This document shows positions 8,878 through 16,950 of a stretch of 64,000 nt of DNA, piece by piece. Position numbers and translations under genes: made by a program. The notes beneath the pieces are model-generated. The model saw only the letters and a program-made list of their open reading frames with translations. It was not told the origin of the DNA and searched no databases. Position 1 is the first letter of the stretch. Each line of letters begins with the position of its first letter. Origin of the DNA: Parasulfitobacter algicola (GTDB taxonomy: Bacteria > Pseudomonadota > Alphaproteobacteria > Rhodobacterales > Rhodobacteraceae); contig NZ_JABUFE010000006.1 of NCBI RefSeq assembly GCF_013315265.1, positions 155,381-219,380 on the forward strand. Reading direction: 5' to 3'.

Positions 8878-9776
8878 TGACACCGAATGGATCATCCCAA
8901 ATGACGGCACAGACAATTCCAGATGCGCATTTTGTGCAACTGGCGGATCTTGCATATTCTGAAGCTGGATTAATGATACCACACGGTAAAAAATCCATGA
9001 TTCATTCGCGACTAAGCAACCGGTTACGCCGGCTGAATATCGCAGATTTTGGGGCTTACCATGCTTATGTGACGTCACCCGAGGGTGAGCAAGAACGTAA
9101 GCATATGATTTCTGCTTTGACAACGAATGTCACCTCGTTTTTCAGAGAAGATCACCACTTCAATGCATTGCGCGAAGACATCTTGCCAGAGCTTTTGAAT
9201 AAAGCGCGAAATGGGCAGTCTGTACGAATATGGTCTGCGGGCTGTTCCAGTGGACAAGAGGCATTTTCAATCGCAATGACGCTTGCAGATTGCGTATCAA
9301 ACATCGGTAATTTGGATATCAAAATCCTTGCGACCGATATCGATACCAATATGATCGCAACCGCACGGCGTGGGTTTTACTCTGAAACAGATGTTTCAGG
9401 TATTCCTGGCAAATATCGTGACAAACATCTTTCGCCGGCATCATCAAATAATCAAAGTGGATATGTGATGTCCAAAGCGTTGCAAGATCTTATTGCCTTC
9501 CGCGAATTGAACTTGCTTTCAGACTGGCCGATGAAAAAGAAAATAGATGTCATTTTTTGTCGGAATGTCGTGATCTACTTTGATGAGCAAACGCAAAGCA
9601 AGCTTTGGGAAAAGTTTAAAGACGTGATGCATCCTGAAGGATGGTTGTTGTTGGGCCACTCCGAACGTTTGGGTGATCAGGACATCGATGGCATGCAAAG
9701 CGTTGGCGTCACCACGTATCGCAAAACCACGCTTCCAAAACAGGCTAACGTAAAAAGGAAAAAAAATGGCGCTTAG
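8877..9776 (+). CDS. cheR: Chemoreceptor glutamate methyltransferase CheR
   Basis: Methylates receptor glutamates with S-adenosylmethionine for adaptation. 299 residues: an N-terminal helical domain (about 1-90), then the methyltransferase domain with WSAGCSSGQEAFSIAMTL as the SAM-binding loop and the motif DVIFCRNVVIYFD. The start overlaps the cheW stop by one base; ATG 8901 is a possible alternative. The partner methylesterase CheB is not in this operon and would have to be encoded elsewhere. Confidence 0.94.
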   Translation: MTPNGSSQMTAQTIPDAHFVQLADLAYSEAGLMIPHGKKSMIHSRLSNRLRRLNIADFGAYHAYVTSPEGEQERKHMISALTTNVTSFFREDHHFNALREDILPELLNKARNGQSVRIWSAGCSSGQEAFSIAMTLADCVSNIGNLDIKILATDIDTNMIATARRGFYSETDVSGIPGKYRDKHLSPASSNNQSGYVMSKALQDLIAFRELNLLSDWPMKKKIDVIFCRNVVIYFDEQTQSKLWEKFKDVMHPEGWLLLGHSERLGDQDIDGMQSVGVTTYRKTTLPKQANVKRKKNGA

Positions 9777-10152
9777 GGATAAAATTCGCATTTTGGTCGT
9801 GGATGATATGGCGACAAGCCGCGGCTTGATTACCCAAGCTTTGGACGGTTTTGGTGTGACAAACGTGACGACAGCAGTTGATGGACCATCTGCGCTGGAA
9901 TCATTGGCCGCGTCGCCAGCCCACCTTGTGATTTCAGACTACAATATGCCGAATATGGATGGTCTTCACCTTCTGCACGCTTTGCGGCAAAATGCGGCAA
10001 CAAAGGGAATTGGCTTTATCCTGATTACAGGTCGTGCAGAACAGGAAATCATTGAACACGGCAAGAAACTTGGAATGAACAATTGCTTGAAAAAACCGTT
10101 TGAACCCAAACAGCTTTTACAATGCATCGAAGCGGTTGTTGGACGGCTATGA
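9766..10152 (+). CDS. cheY: Chemotaxis response regulator CheY (second copy)
   Basis: A 128-residue single receiver domain with acidic pair Asp13-Asp14, phospho-acceptor Asp58 in LVISDYNMPNMDG, and the Lys of LKKPFEPKQL. AAAGG precedes the start inside the end of cheR; the two genes overlap by 11 bases. Two CheYs in one operon are common in alphaproteobacteria, where one drives the motor and the other takes phosphate away from CheA. Sequence alone does not say which is which. Confidence 0.93.
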   Translation: MALRDKIRILVVDDMATSRGLITQALDGFGVTNVTTAVDGPSALESLAASPAHLVISDYNMPNMDGLHLLHALRQNAATKGIGFILITGRAEQEIIEHGKKLGMNNCLKKPFEPKQLLQCIEAVVGRL

Positions 10153-10547
10153 GTGTTCAGCATCATAAATTTGAAAGTGATGCATCGTTGCTTAAAACAG
10201 TCGATCTTGCTCATCTGTCTGGTAGCATTGCAATCGAATTGCAAACGTTATTACAGACAGTTGGTCAACTTGAAGTGGTGTTAATTGAACGCATGCCGCC
10301 GACAGATGATCTTTGTATTGAAACGATGCAATCGCTTGATTTATTACAACAAACGCTTGCAGATCTGTCAGAGTGTCAGAAATCAATTCAACTGAAAATG
10401 CAAACGGCTGAATTTTGTTGTAATTTTCAGGAAATTGATTTTGGAAGCGTCAAGCTGACAAGTCTCAAGGAACGCTTATTCAATTCGAATCCGAAATCTG
10501 ACTATAGCACTGAAACAAAGGAAACCAGTGCAATTGAGTGGTTTTAG
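10149..10547 (+). CDS. Small helical protein ending the che operon; candidate CheT/CheZ-type CheY phosphatase
   Basis: 132 residues, start overlapping the second cheY stop by four bases (ATGA), so translationally coupled. Two long amphipathic helices are evident (about 18-49 and 53-85), with a polar C-terminal tail. The second helix contains QSLDLLQQTLADL: Asp64 and Gln68 form a DxxxQ motif. CheZ, CheX and the S. meliloti CheT protein use an acidic residue and an amide residue in such a helix to hydrolyse CheY phosphate. Length and operon position agree with CheT. I did not recognise the whole sequence, so the function is an inference from motif and context. Confidence 0.72.
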   Translation: MSVQHHKFESDASLLKTVDLAHLSGSIAIELQTLLQTVGQLEVVLIERMPPTDDLCIETMQSLDLLQQTLADLSECQKSIQLKMQTAEFCCNFQEIDFGSVKLTSLKERLFNSNPKSDYSTETKETSAIEWF

Positions 10548-10650
10548 AACAGACTGACTTTCAACGAAAACTCATATTAAATTCTGCGACACAATCTCAA
10601 ATAATCATTTGAGACTTTTCAAACCGCATTCGCTGACGTAAATCCACTTT

Positions 10651-12006
10651 ATGGTTGATAAATTACATATTGTGGGCGGCGGAATGGCCGGATCTGAAGC
10701 CGCCTGGCAAGCCGCACGCATGGGTGTTTCGGTTGTTTTGCATGAAATGCGCCCGCATGTGGAAACATTTGCGCATCAGACGGGCCATCTGGCTGAAATG
10801 GTCTGTTCAAATTCCTTTCGATCAGATGATGATGAACAAAACGCCGTTGGATTATTGCATTGGGAAATGCGCGCCGCTGATGGTTTGATCATGAAGAAAG
10901 CCGATAAACATCGCATACCTGCCGGCGGTGCACTTGCCGTTGACCGAAATCCCTTTGCGCAAAGCGTTACGGAAGCGCTTAAAGCGATGCCGAATGTTGA
11001 GGTTTCTTATGGCGAAATTACCGAATTGCCTGAAGACGGTCATTGGATTATCGCAACCGGTCCATTGACATCGGGTCATCTGGCGAATGCCTTGCAGGCA
11101 GAAACCGGAAAAGAAGCATTAGCCTTTTTCGACGCGATCGCTCCAATTATCTATTCCGACAGTATCGATATGTCGAAAGCCTGGATGCAATCGCGCTATG
11201 ACAAGGGCGAGACTGAAGCAGAACGCACCGCTTATCTGAATTGCCCAATGGACCGCGCGCAATACGAAGCATTTATCGACGCACTTCTGGCTGCCGAAAA
11301 AACTGAATTCAAAGAGGGCGAGACAGCAGGTTACTTTGACGGCTGCCTTCCCATCGAAGTCATGGCCGAACGCGGCCGTGAGACACTACGGTTTGGACCA
11401 ATGAAGCCGGTTGGTCTAACCAATGCACACCAACCTGACGTCAAGCCCTATGCCGTGGTTCAGTTAAGGCGCGATAATGCGCTGGGCACTTTATTTAATA
11501 TCGTCGGATTTCAGACAAAAATGAAATACGGTGCACAAACCGAAGTTCTTCGTACGATCCCGGGCTTGGAAGATGCCCGCTTCGCTCGGCTTGGGGGCAT
11601 TCACCGAAATACATTTTTGAATTCTCCTATTTTGCTAGACAATCAAATGCGGTTGAAATCCAAACCGCATATTCGGTTTGCAGGCCAGATCACGGGTGTC
11701 GAGGGCTATGTCGAAAGTGCCGCCATGGGGCTTTTGGCAGGCAGGTTTGCGGCAGCCGAACTATTGGGAATGCCACTTGCCTTACCACCAAGGAAAACGG
11801 CAATGGGGGCGTTGATCGCACATATTACCGGTGGCGCTGATGCAAAAACCTTTCAACCTATGAACGTTAATTTCGGTCTTTTCCCCCCGGTTGACGGTTT
11901 GAAAGCCGGGCGCAAAGGACGTAAAGACCGCTATAAAGCGTATACGGATCGCGCGAAGACCCTTTGGACCGAATGGCTGAACCAAGGCGCCTTGAACGCA
12001 GCCTGA
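10651..12006 (+). CDS. trmFO: tRNA (uracil-54-C5)-methyltransferase TrmFO
   Basis: Folate- and FAD-dependent enzyme that makes ribothymidine at position 54 of tRNA, taking the methyl group from methylenetetrahydrofolate. 451 residues, normal for the family. The N-terminal FAD motif [17 protein letters not shown] starts at residue 5, followed by [10 protein letters not shown], a TrmFO hallmark; near the C-terminus [19 protein letters not shown] closes the FAD site. The start follows a weak ribosome site. It overlaps gluQ by one base, so the two tRNA-modification genes form an operon. Confidence 0.96.
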   Translation: MVDKLHIVGGGMAGSEAAWQAARMGVSVVLHEMRPHVETFAHQTGHLAEMVCSNSFRSDDDEQNAVGLLHWEMRAADGLIMKKADKHRIPAGGALAVDRNPFAQSVTEALKAMPNVEVSYGEITELPEDGHWIIATGPLTSGHLANALQAETGKEALAFFDAIAPIIYSDSIDMSKAWMQSRYDKGETEAERTAYLNCPMDRAQYEAFIDALLAAEKTEFKEGETAGYFDGCLPIEVMAERGRETLRFGPMKPVGLTNAHQPDVKPYAVVQLRRDNALGTLFNIVGFQTKMKYGAQTEVLRTIPGLEDARFARLGGIHRNTFLNSPILLDNQMRLKSKPHIRFAGQITGVEGYVESAAMGLLAGRFAAAELLGMPLALPPRKTAMGALIAHITGGADAKTFQPMNVNFGLFPPVDGLKAGRKGRKDRYKAYTDRAKTLWTEWLNQGALNAA

Positions 12007-12884
12007 TGGCAGCGGATACACTTTTCAGAACGCGTTTTGCGCCATCCCCAACCGGGCCTTTGCATCTGGGGCATGCCTATTCGGCGATGCTGGCGCATGA
12101 TTTAGCCGTGCAAAATAAGGGTGAATTTCTGTTACGGATCGAAGATATCGACCAGTCGCGTGCCCGCACCCAATGGGAAGATTGGATTTTCCGTGATCTA
12201 AAGGCACTTGGTATTGAATGGCCAAAGCCTGTTTTGCGTCAATCAGGCAGATTGAATGCCTATCGCAATGCGATCCAGTCCTTATGGGACAAGCGGCTTA
12301 TTTATCCTTGTACATGTAACCGTCGCGATATTCTTGACGCCGCGAGCGCCCCGCAAGAAGGGGCAGCCCCCATTATAGGCCCTGATGGTGTGGTGTATCC
12401 GGGTACTTGCCGTAATTATCAACATGACGTGTTCCTGGTGCCACCCGCCACCACACTGCGCCTAGATATGCGTAAGGCAATTGCGCATTTGGCTACCACA
12501 GACTTTGCCTTTATTGAACAGGGCCAAGGAACAAAGACCACAGTTGATTTCAGCGCGGACAAGGTTATCGATAAGATTGGCGATATTGTCATTGCTCGTA
12601 CTGGTTTGGGCACATCATATCATTTGTCTGTTGTGCTGGACGACGCATTTCAAAAAATCTCGCATGTTGTCCGCGGCCAGGATCTGTTCGAGGCGACAAA
12701 AATTCACGTGATCCTGCAAAAACTGTTTAATCTGCCAACACCAGTTTATCATCATCACAAGTTAATCCGCGACAAAACAGGTAAACGCCTTGCAAAGCGT
12801 CACGATGCCGAGGCTATTCGTAAATATCTGGATAACGGCGCAACGGCAGGTGACATTCGCAAGCAGGTCGGCCTTAGACCATAG
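12006..12884 (+). CDS. gluQ: Glutamyl-Q tRNA(Asp) synthetase
   Basis: Attaches glutamate to the queuosine base in the anticodon of tRNA(Asp), not to the 3' end. 292 residues, the length of the truncated GluRS paralogue without anticodon-binding domain. It has the HIGH-type motif FAPSPTGPLHLGHAYSA at about residues 10-26, a Cys-Thr-Cys zinc site (YPCTCNRRDI), and the degenerate KMSKS-like TGKRLAKR. The start at 12006 shares one base with the trmFO stop. Its 3' end runs 11 bases into the convergent hisI. Confidence 0.95.
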   Translation: MAADTLFRTRFAPSPTGPLHLGHAYSAMLAHDLAVQNKGEFLLRIEDIDQSRARTQWEDWIFRDLKALGIEWPKPVLRQSGRLNAYRNAIQSLWDKRLIYPCTCNRRDILDAASAPQEGAAPIIGPDGVVYPGTCRNYQHDVFLVPPATTLRLDMRKAIAHLATTDFAFIEQGQGTKTTVDFSADKVIDKIGDIVIARTGLGTSYHLSVVLDDAFQKISHVVRGQDLFEATKIHVILQKLFNLPTPVYHHHKLIRDKTGKRLAKRHDAEAIRKYLDNGATAGDIRKQVGLRP

Positions 12885-13233
12885 GCGTCATCAATTCAAC
12901 TTCACCTTCATCGCGTATTGCGCTGTAAAAACAAGATTTTCTATTGGTATGACACGCTGGTCCCGTTTGATTAACAACAGCCAAAAGGCAATCGCGATCA
13001 CAATCTACGCGCAGGTCAACCAGATCTTGGACATGTCCGCTGGTTTCACCTTTGATCCAGAAAGACTGACGCGAACGGCTCCAATATGTGACGCGCCGGG
13101 TTTGCAGAGTCTGCAAAACCGCCTCAGAATTCATCCATGCCATCATTAAAACCTCACCGCTGCCATCCTGTTGTGCGATGACTGGAATCAGCCCGTCTGC
13201 GTTGAATTTTAGTGTGGATGGATCAAATGACAT
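12874..13233 (-). CDS. hisI: Phosphoribosyl-AMP cyclohydrolase HisI
   Basis: Opens the purine ring of phosphoribosyl-AMP, the third step of histidine synthesis. 119 residues, a stand-alone HisI without the HisE domain. Metal-binding residues occur in VDLRVDCDRDCLLAVVNQ and GPACHTNRKSCFY, and the catalytic region is YWSRSRQSFWIKGETSGH. The start at 13233 (MSFDPSTLKF) has AAAAGG eight bases upstream; the ATG at 13251 would overlap that site. It is convergent with gluQ and divergent from the NifU-like gene. Confidence 0.95.
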   Translation of the reverse strand: MSFDPSTLKFNADGLIPVIAQQDGSGEVLMMAWMNSEAVLQTLQTRRVTYWSRSRQSFWIKGETSGHVQDLVDLRVDCDRDCLLAVVNQTGPACHTNRKSCFYSAIRDEGEVELMTPMV

Positions 13234-13299
13234 GTCGAAAACCTTTTGCATGTGCCGCAGAACGGATTATTTATGCAAAAATCGACCAAAGGAAAAGCC

Positions 13300-13752
13300 A
13301 TGAGTGCCGAAACTGACATGATCAAGCTGTATTCGTCGCGTATTCTTGCGTTGGCAGCTGAAATTCCGCGCACTGCTCGGCTGGATGCGCCGTCAGCGAC
13401 GGCAAAACGCAGATCACCGCTGTGCGGATCAACCGTTACAGTGGATATTATTGTTGAAGATGGCCGTATTGTGGATTTTGGACAGGACGTCAAAGCTTGT
13501 GCTTTAGGTCAGGCTGCAGCGTCTGTGGTGGCGCAAAATATTATTGGCTGCACTTTGGCTTATGTCGAAAAAGCGCGCGATGAACTGAAGACAATGCTGA
13601 AATCAAACGGCCCTGCACCGGCTAAACCCTTTGATGGGCTTGAGGTGCTGATACCAGCGCGGGATTATAAAAACCGCCACGCATCAATTCTTTTGGCGCT
13701 GGATGCCGTAGTCGAAGCAATGACCGAAGCCAAGAAATCGGCCTGCGCTTAG
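13300..13752 (+). CDS. NifU/IscU-like iron-sulfur scaffold protein
   Basis: A 150-residue protein of the NifU N-terminal (IscU-like) fold, which holds nascent Fe-S clusters on three cysteines. Candidate ligands are the Cys in RRSPLCGSTV, the one in DVKACALGQAAAS and the one in NIIGCTLAY. Start at 13300 is preceded by AAAGG. It is 66 bases from the divergent hisI start, which often neighbours it in Rhodobacterales. Whether it is a real scaffold or a paralogue with another job cannot be told from sequence. Confidence 0.82.
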   Translation: MSAETDMIKLYSSRILALAAEIPRTARLDAPSATAKRRSPLCGSTVTVDIIVEDGRIVDFGQDVKACALGQAAASVVAQNIIGCTLAYVEKARDELKTMLKSNGPAPAKPFDGLEVLIPARDYKNRHASILLALDAVVEAMTEAKKSACA

Positions 13753-13845
13753 AGGTTCTGGAAACGACATCTTTTGTCGCCCACAAGCAACCCGACCCGC
13801 AGATATGACGTAATTCTTTGATGAAAGCATCAAGGAGGCGCGCCC

Positions 13846-16254
13846 ATGAAAACCACCACCCGTGTTGCCGTTATCGGCGGAGGCGTCGTTGGCTGTTCGG
13901 TTTTGTATCATCTGACGAAATTGGGTTGGACCGACGTGATGCTGCTGGAACGGTCGGAACTGACCAGCGGATCAACCTGGCATGCTGCGGGCGGGTTTCA
14001 CACGCTGAACGGTGACACCAACATGGCCGCGCTTCAGGGCTATACCATCCGCCTTTACCGTGAGTTGGAGGAAATCACCGGCATGTCCTGCGGCCTGCAC
14101 CATGTGGGCGGCGTGACGCTGGCCGACAATCAGGATCGCTTTGACATGCTGGTCGCGGAACGCGCCAAGCATCGCTATATGGGCCTGGAAACCGAAATCG
14201 TCACCCCCGAAGAAATCGCCAAGATCGCGCCGATCACCAATCTGGATGGCATCGTGGGCGGGTTGTTCGACCCACTGGATGGTCACCTTGACCCGTCGGG
14301 CACGACCCACGCCTATGCCAAGGCCGCGCGGATGAACGGCGCGCAGATCGAACTGCACTGCAAGGTCATCGAGACCAACCAGCGCCCCGATGGCACCTGG
14401 GATGTGGTCACAGATAAGGGCACAATCCATGCCGAACATATCGTCAACGCCGCAGGCCTTTGGGCGCGCGAAGTGGGCGCAATGGCGGGCATCTATTTCC
14501 CGCTGCACCCGATGGAGCACCAGTATCTGGTCACCGACGACATCCCCGAAATCTATGAACGCGACAGCGAACACCCCCATGTGATGGACCCCGCCGGCGA
14601 AAGCTATCTGCGGCAAGAGGGGCGCGGGCTTTGCATCGGTTTCTACGAACAACCGTGTGAGCCCTGGGCGGTCGACGGCACCCCTTGGGATTTCGGGCAT
14701 GAGCTGCTGAACGACAAACTGGAAAAGGTCGAAGACAGCATCGAATTTGCCTATAACCGCTTCCCCGTCCTGGGGCGTGCGGGCGTCAAATCGGTGATCA
14801 ACGGCCCCTTCACCTTTGCGCCCGACGGCAACCCCCTGGTCGGCCCTGTGCCCGGCATGCGCAACTATTGGTCGGCCTGCGCGGTCATGGCGGGCTTTAG
14901 CCAGGGCGGCGGCGTGGGTCTGACGCTGGCGCAATGGATGGTTGAGGGCGAGCCCGAACGTGACGTCTTTGCCATGGACTGCGCCCGCTTTGGCCAGTGG
15001 GTCACCCCCGGCTACACGCGGCCCAAGGTGATCGAGAATTATCAGCGCCGCTTTTCCGTCACCTACCCCAACGAAGAACTGCCCGCCGCGCGGCCGTTCC
15101 AGACGACGCCGATGTACGACATCTTTGATCAGATGGGCGCGGTCTGGGGCCACCAGTTCGGGCTTGAGGTGCCGAATTACTTCGCCGCCCCTGGCGAAGA
15201 ACGCTATGAAACCCCCAGCTTCCGCCGCTCAAACGCGTGGGAGGCTACTAAGCGCGAAGTCCGCGCCGTGCGCACCTCGGTCGGGATAAACGAGGTCCAC
15301 AACTTCGGCAAATTCCGCATCACGGGCGCAGGCGCGCGCGACTGGCTGGATCGGATCATGGCAGGCCGCATCCCCGTCCCCGGCCGGATGAGCCTGACGC
15401 CCATGCTGTCGCCCAAGGGCCGCCTGATCGGGGATTTCACGATCAGCTGTTTAAGCGATGATGAATTCCAGCTGACCGCCAGCTACGGCGCGCAGGATTT
15501 CCACCACCGCTGGTTCCTGCAGCATTCGGAAGACGGTGTGAAGATTGAAAATATCAGCAATCAGCGCACCGGCTTTCAGATCGCAGGGCCGAATGCGGCC
15601 AAGCTGCTGCAATCCTGCACCCGGCAGGATATCAGCGACATGCGCTTTATGGATGTGCGCCGGATGACCGTAGGCATGGTCGACTGCACCGTCCAGCGCG
15701 TCAGCTACACCGGCGATCTGGGCTTTGAGATCTATTGCGATGTCATGAGCCAGCGCAGCCTGTGGCACACGCTTTGGGACGCAGGTCAGAGCTTTGATAT
15801 CAAACCTTTCGGCATGCGCGCGATGATGTCGCTGCGGCTGGATAAATTCTTCGGGTCCTGGCTCAGTGAATTTTCCCCCGACTACACCGCCGCGGAAACC
15901 GGACTGGACCGCTTTATCAGCTTCAAGAAAAACGTTGATTTCATCGGTCGTGAAATGGCCGAAAAACAGCGTACCAATCCTCCTGACCGACAGCTGTGTG
16001 CCTTTGAGGTTGATGCAAACGACGCAGATGTCGTTGCCTATGAACCGATCTTTTTGGATGGTAATGTTGTTGGGTTTTGTACGTCAGGTGGATACGCTCA
16101 CTGGCCGGAAAAATCGATTGCCATGGGCTTTGTGCCCACGGATCACGCCAATGCGGGCCTGAACGTACAAATCGAAATTCTGGGCGAAATGCGTGATGCG
16201 ACACTGATCACAGAACCGCTTTTTGATGCCGACGGCGCGCGTATGCGGGGGTAA
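13846..16254 (+). CDS. FAD-dependent demethylating dehydrogenase with GcvT domain (dimethylglycine/sarcosine dehydrogenase family)
   Basis: 802 residues. The N-terminal DAO-type FAD domain (1-370) starts VAVIGGGVVGCSVLYHL; TSGSTWHAAGGF at 40-51 contains His46, which corresponds to the covalent-FAD histidine of the dimethylglycine dehydrogenase family. A linker (380-440) is followed by an aminomethyltransferase (GcvT) folate-binding domain to the end. Such enzymes remove a methyl group from dimethylglycine, sarcosine or related compounds and pass it to tetrahydrofolate; DMSP or betaine use by marine bacteria would fit. GGAGG precedes the ATG. Base composition is odd: line 14281-14340 is 70% G+C, line 16021-16080 only 43%. 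The exact substrate is unknown. Confidence 0.88.
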   Translation: MKTTTRVAVIGGGVVGCSVLYHLTKLGWTDVMLLERSELTSGSTWHAAGGFHTLNGDTNMAALQGYTIRLYRELEEITGMSCGLHHVGGVTLADNQDRFDMLVAERAKHRYMGLETEIVTPEEIAKIAPITNLDGIVGGLFDPLDGHLDPSGTTHAYAKAARMNGAQIELHCKVIETNQRPDGTWDVVTDKGTIHAEHIVNAAGLWAREVGAMAGIYFPLHPMEHQYLVTDDIPEIYERDSEHPHVMDPAGESYLRQEGRGLCIGFYEQPCEPWAVDGTPWDFGHELLNDKLEKVEDSIEFAYNRFPVLGRAGVKSVINGPFTFAPDGNPLVGPVPGMRNYWSACAVMAGFSQGGGVGLTLAQWMVEGEPERDVFAMDCARFGQWVTPGYTRPKVIENYQRRFSVTYPNEELPAARPFQTTPMYDIFDQMGAVWGHQFGLEVPNYFAAPGEERYETPSFRRSNAWEATKREVRAVRTSVGINEVHNFGKFRITGAGARDWLDRIMAGRIPVPGRMSLTPMLSPKGRLIGDFTISCLSDDEFQLTASYGAQDFHHRWFLQHSEDGVKIENISNQRTGFQIAGPNAAKLLQSCTRQDISDMRFMDVRRMTVGMVDCTVQRVSYTGDLGFEIYCDVMSQRSLWHTLWDAGQSFDIKPFGMRAMMSLRLDKFFGSWLSEFSPDYTAAETGLDRFISFKKNVDFIGREMAEKQRTNPPDRQLCAFEVDANDADVVAYEPIFLDGNVVGFCTSGGYAHWPEKSIAMGFVPTDHANAGLNVQIEILGEMRDATLITEPLFDADGARMRG

Positions 16255-16558
16255 GAAGGTCTGTGGCGTGTTTCAAAGTGAGATTCACGATCACGATAAA
16301 GAGATCGCATTAGACGTTCGAAAATAACCGAATAGTTGCCATTACTAAGTTGCAAGACGGGTATAAGTGGCAGCGGGATAATTTCGTCTATTGCGCCGAA
16401 TCCATGTCGACCGAACGTCTTTTGCTGTATGCTATTTATCTGACTTATATTGCGGATGATCAGGATTTCGATAATGACTTTGATAATAATGTCAGCTCAT
16501 TCATGTTTAGGTAGACGCAGTTTCTATAGGCGTAAATTACTTTTTTCACTAAAAAATG

Positions 16559-16644
16559 CCAAAGTCGTGCTTGAGATTGCGCAACTAGCGATCTTTTATG
16601 ACAAATCATGCTCGCGTAATTTAGTTGCGCAACTACGACTTTGG
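16559..16644. repeat. Interrupted inverted repeat in the acs upstream region
   Basis: Left arm: CCAAAGTCGT (16559-16568), eight bases, TTGCGCAACT (16577-16586). Right arm: AGTTGCGCAA (16623-16632), then ACGACTTTGG (16635-16644), the reverse complements in reverse order. The intervening 36 bases form the loop. The arms could pair in RNA or be terminal repeats of a very small non-autonomous element; no flanking target duplication was seen. Confidence 0.6.
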
Positions 16645-16823
16645 TCTAGTTCGGAACCCTGCGTCACTCCTGCTAGGTTCTCTTGGAAATAACGAACCGC
16701 AAAAAGGCAAACAGGTTGCACATAAGTCTAAAGTGCTCTTTTCATGACATCTTAAATCCGACAAGATCGCGTCAATGTCAGGCTGCGGTTAGCCTTTTTC
16801 CAAACATGGGTAGGTTTGGAAAA

Positions 16824-16839
16824 CATGATCTAGATCATG
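16824..16839. promoter_or_regulatory. Palindrome resembling a Crp/Fnr-family site upstream of acs
   Basis: CATGATCTAGATCATG is a perfect 16-base palindrome whose core TGAT-N4-ATCA matches 8 of the 10 defined bases of the FNR/FnrL consensus TTGAT-N4-ATCAA. It ends 111 bases before the acs start. Crp/Fnr-type control of acs is well known in other bacteria; here it is inferred from sequence alone. Confidence 0.5.
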
Positions 16840-16950
16840 GTGTGTATGGGCCATGTGAAAACAGTATCGTCACGAGTGGGGAGGACGCTTGATCTGAAAC
16901 GCATCGGTTCGCGGGATCAGGCATCCAGATAATGACGAATGGAGGAGACT

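Larger units (their letters stand above)
16255..16950. other. Long intergenic region upstream of acs
   Basis: About 700 bases without a convincing gene. Two short open frames (16450-16692 and 16683-16892) have no family resemblance and no good ribosome site. The region holds an imperfect inverted repeat (16559-16644) and a 16-base palindrome (16824-16839), annotated separately. It probably carries the acs promoter and possibly the remains of a small mobile or repeat element. Confidence 0.5.

Noticed and set aside
13972..15153. 393-residue open frame on the minus strand
   Set aside because: It is the mirror of the GC-rich FAD/GcvT gene; long antisense frames are expected where GC3 is high, and its protein has no family features.
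16450..16892. Two short plus-strand frames upstream of acs
   Set aside because: No ribosome site, no recognisable motif, and they overlap inverted repeat and palindrome elements.
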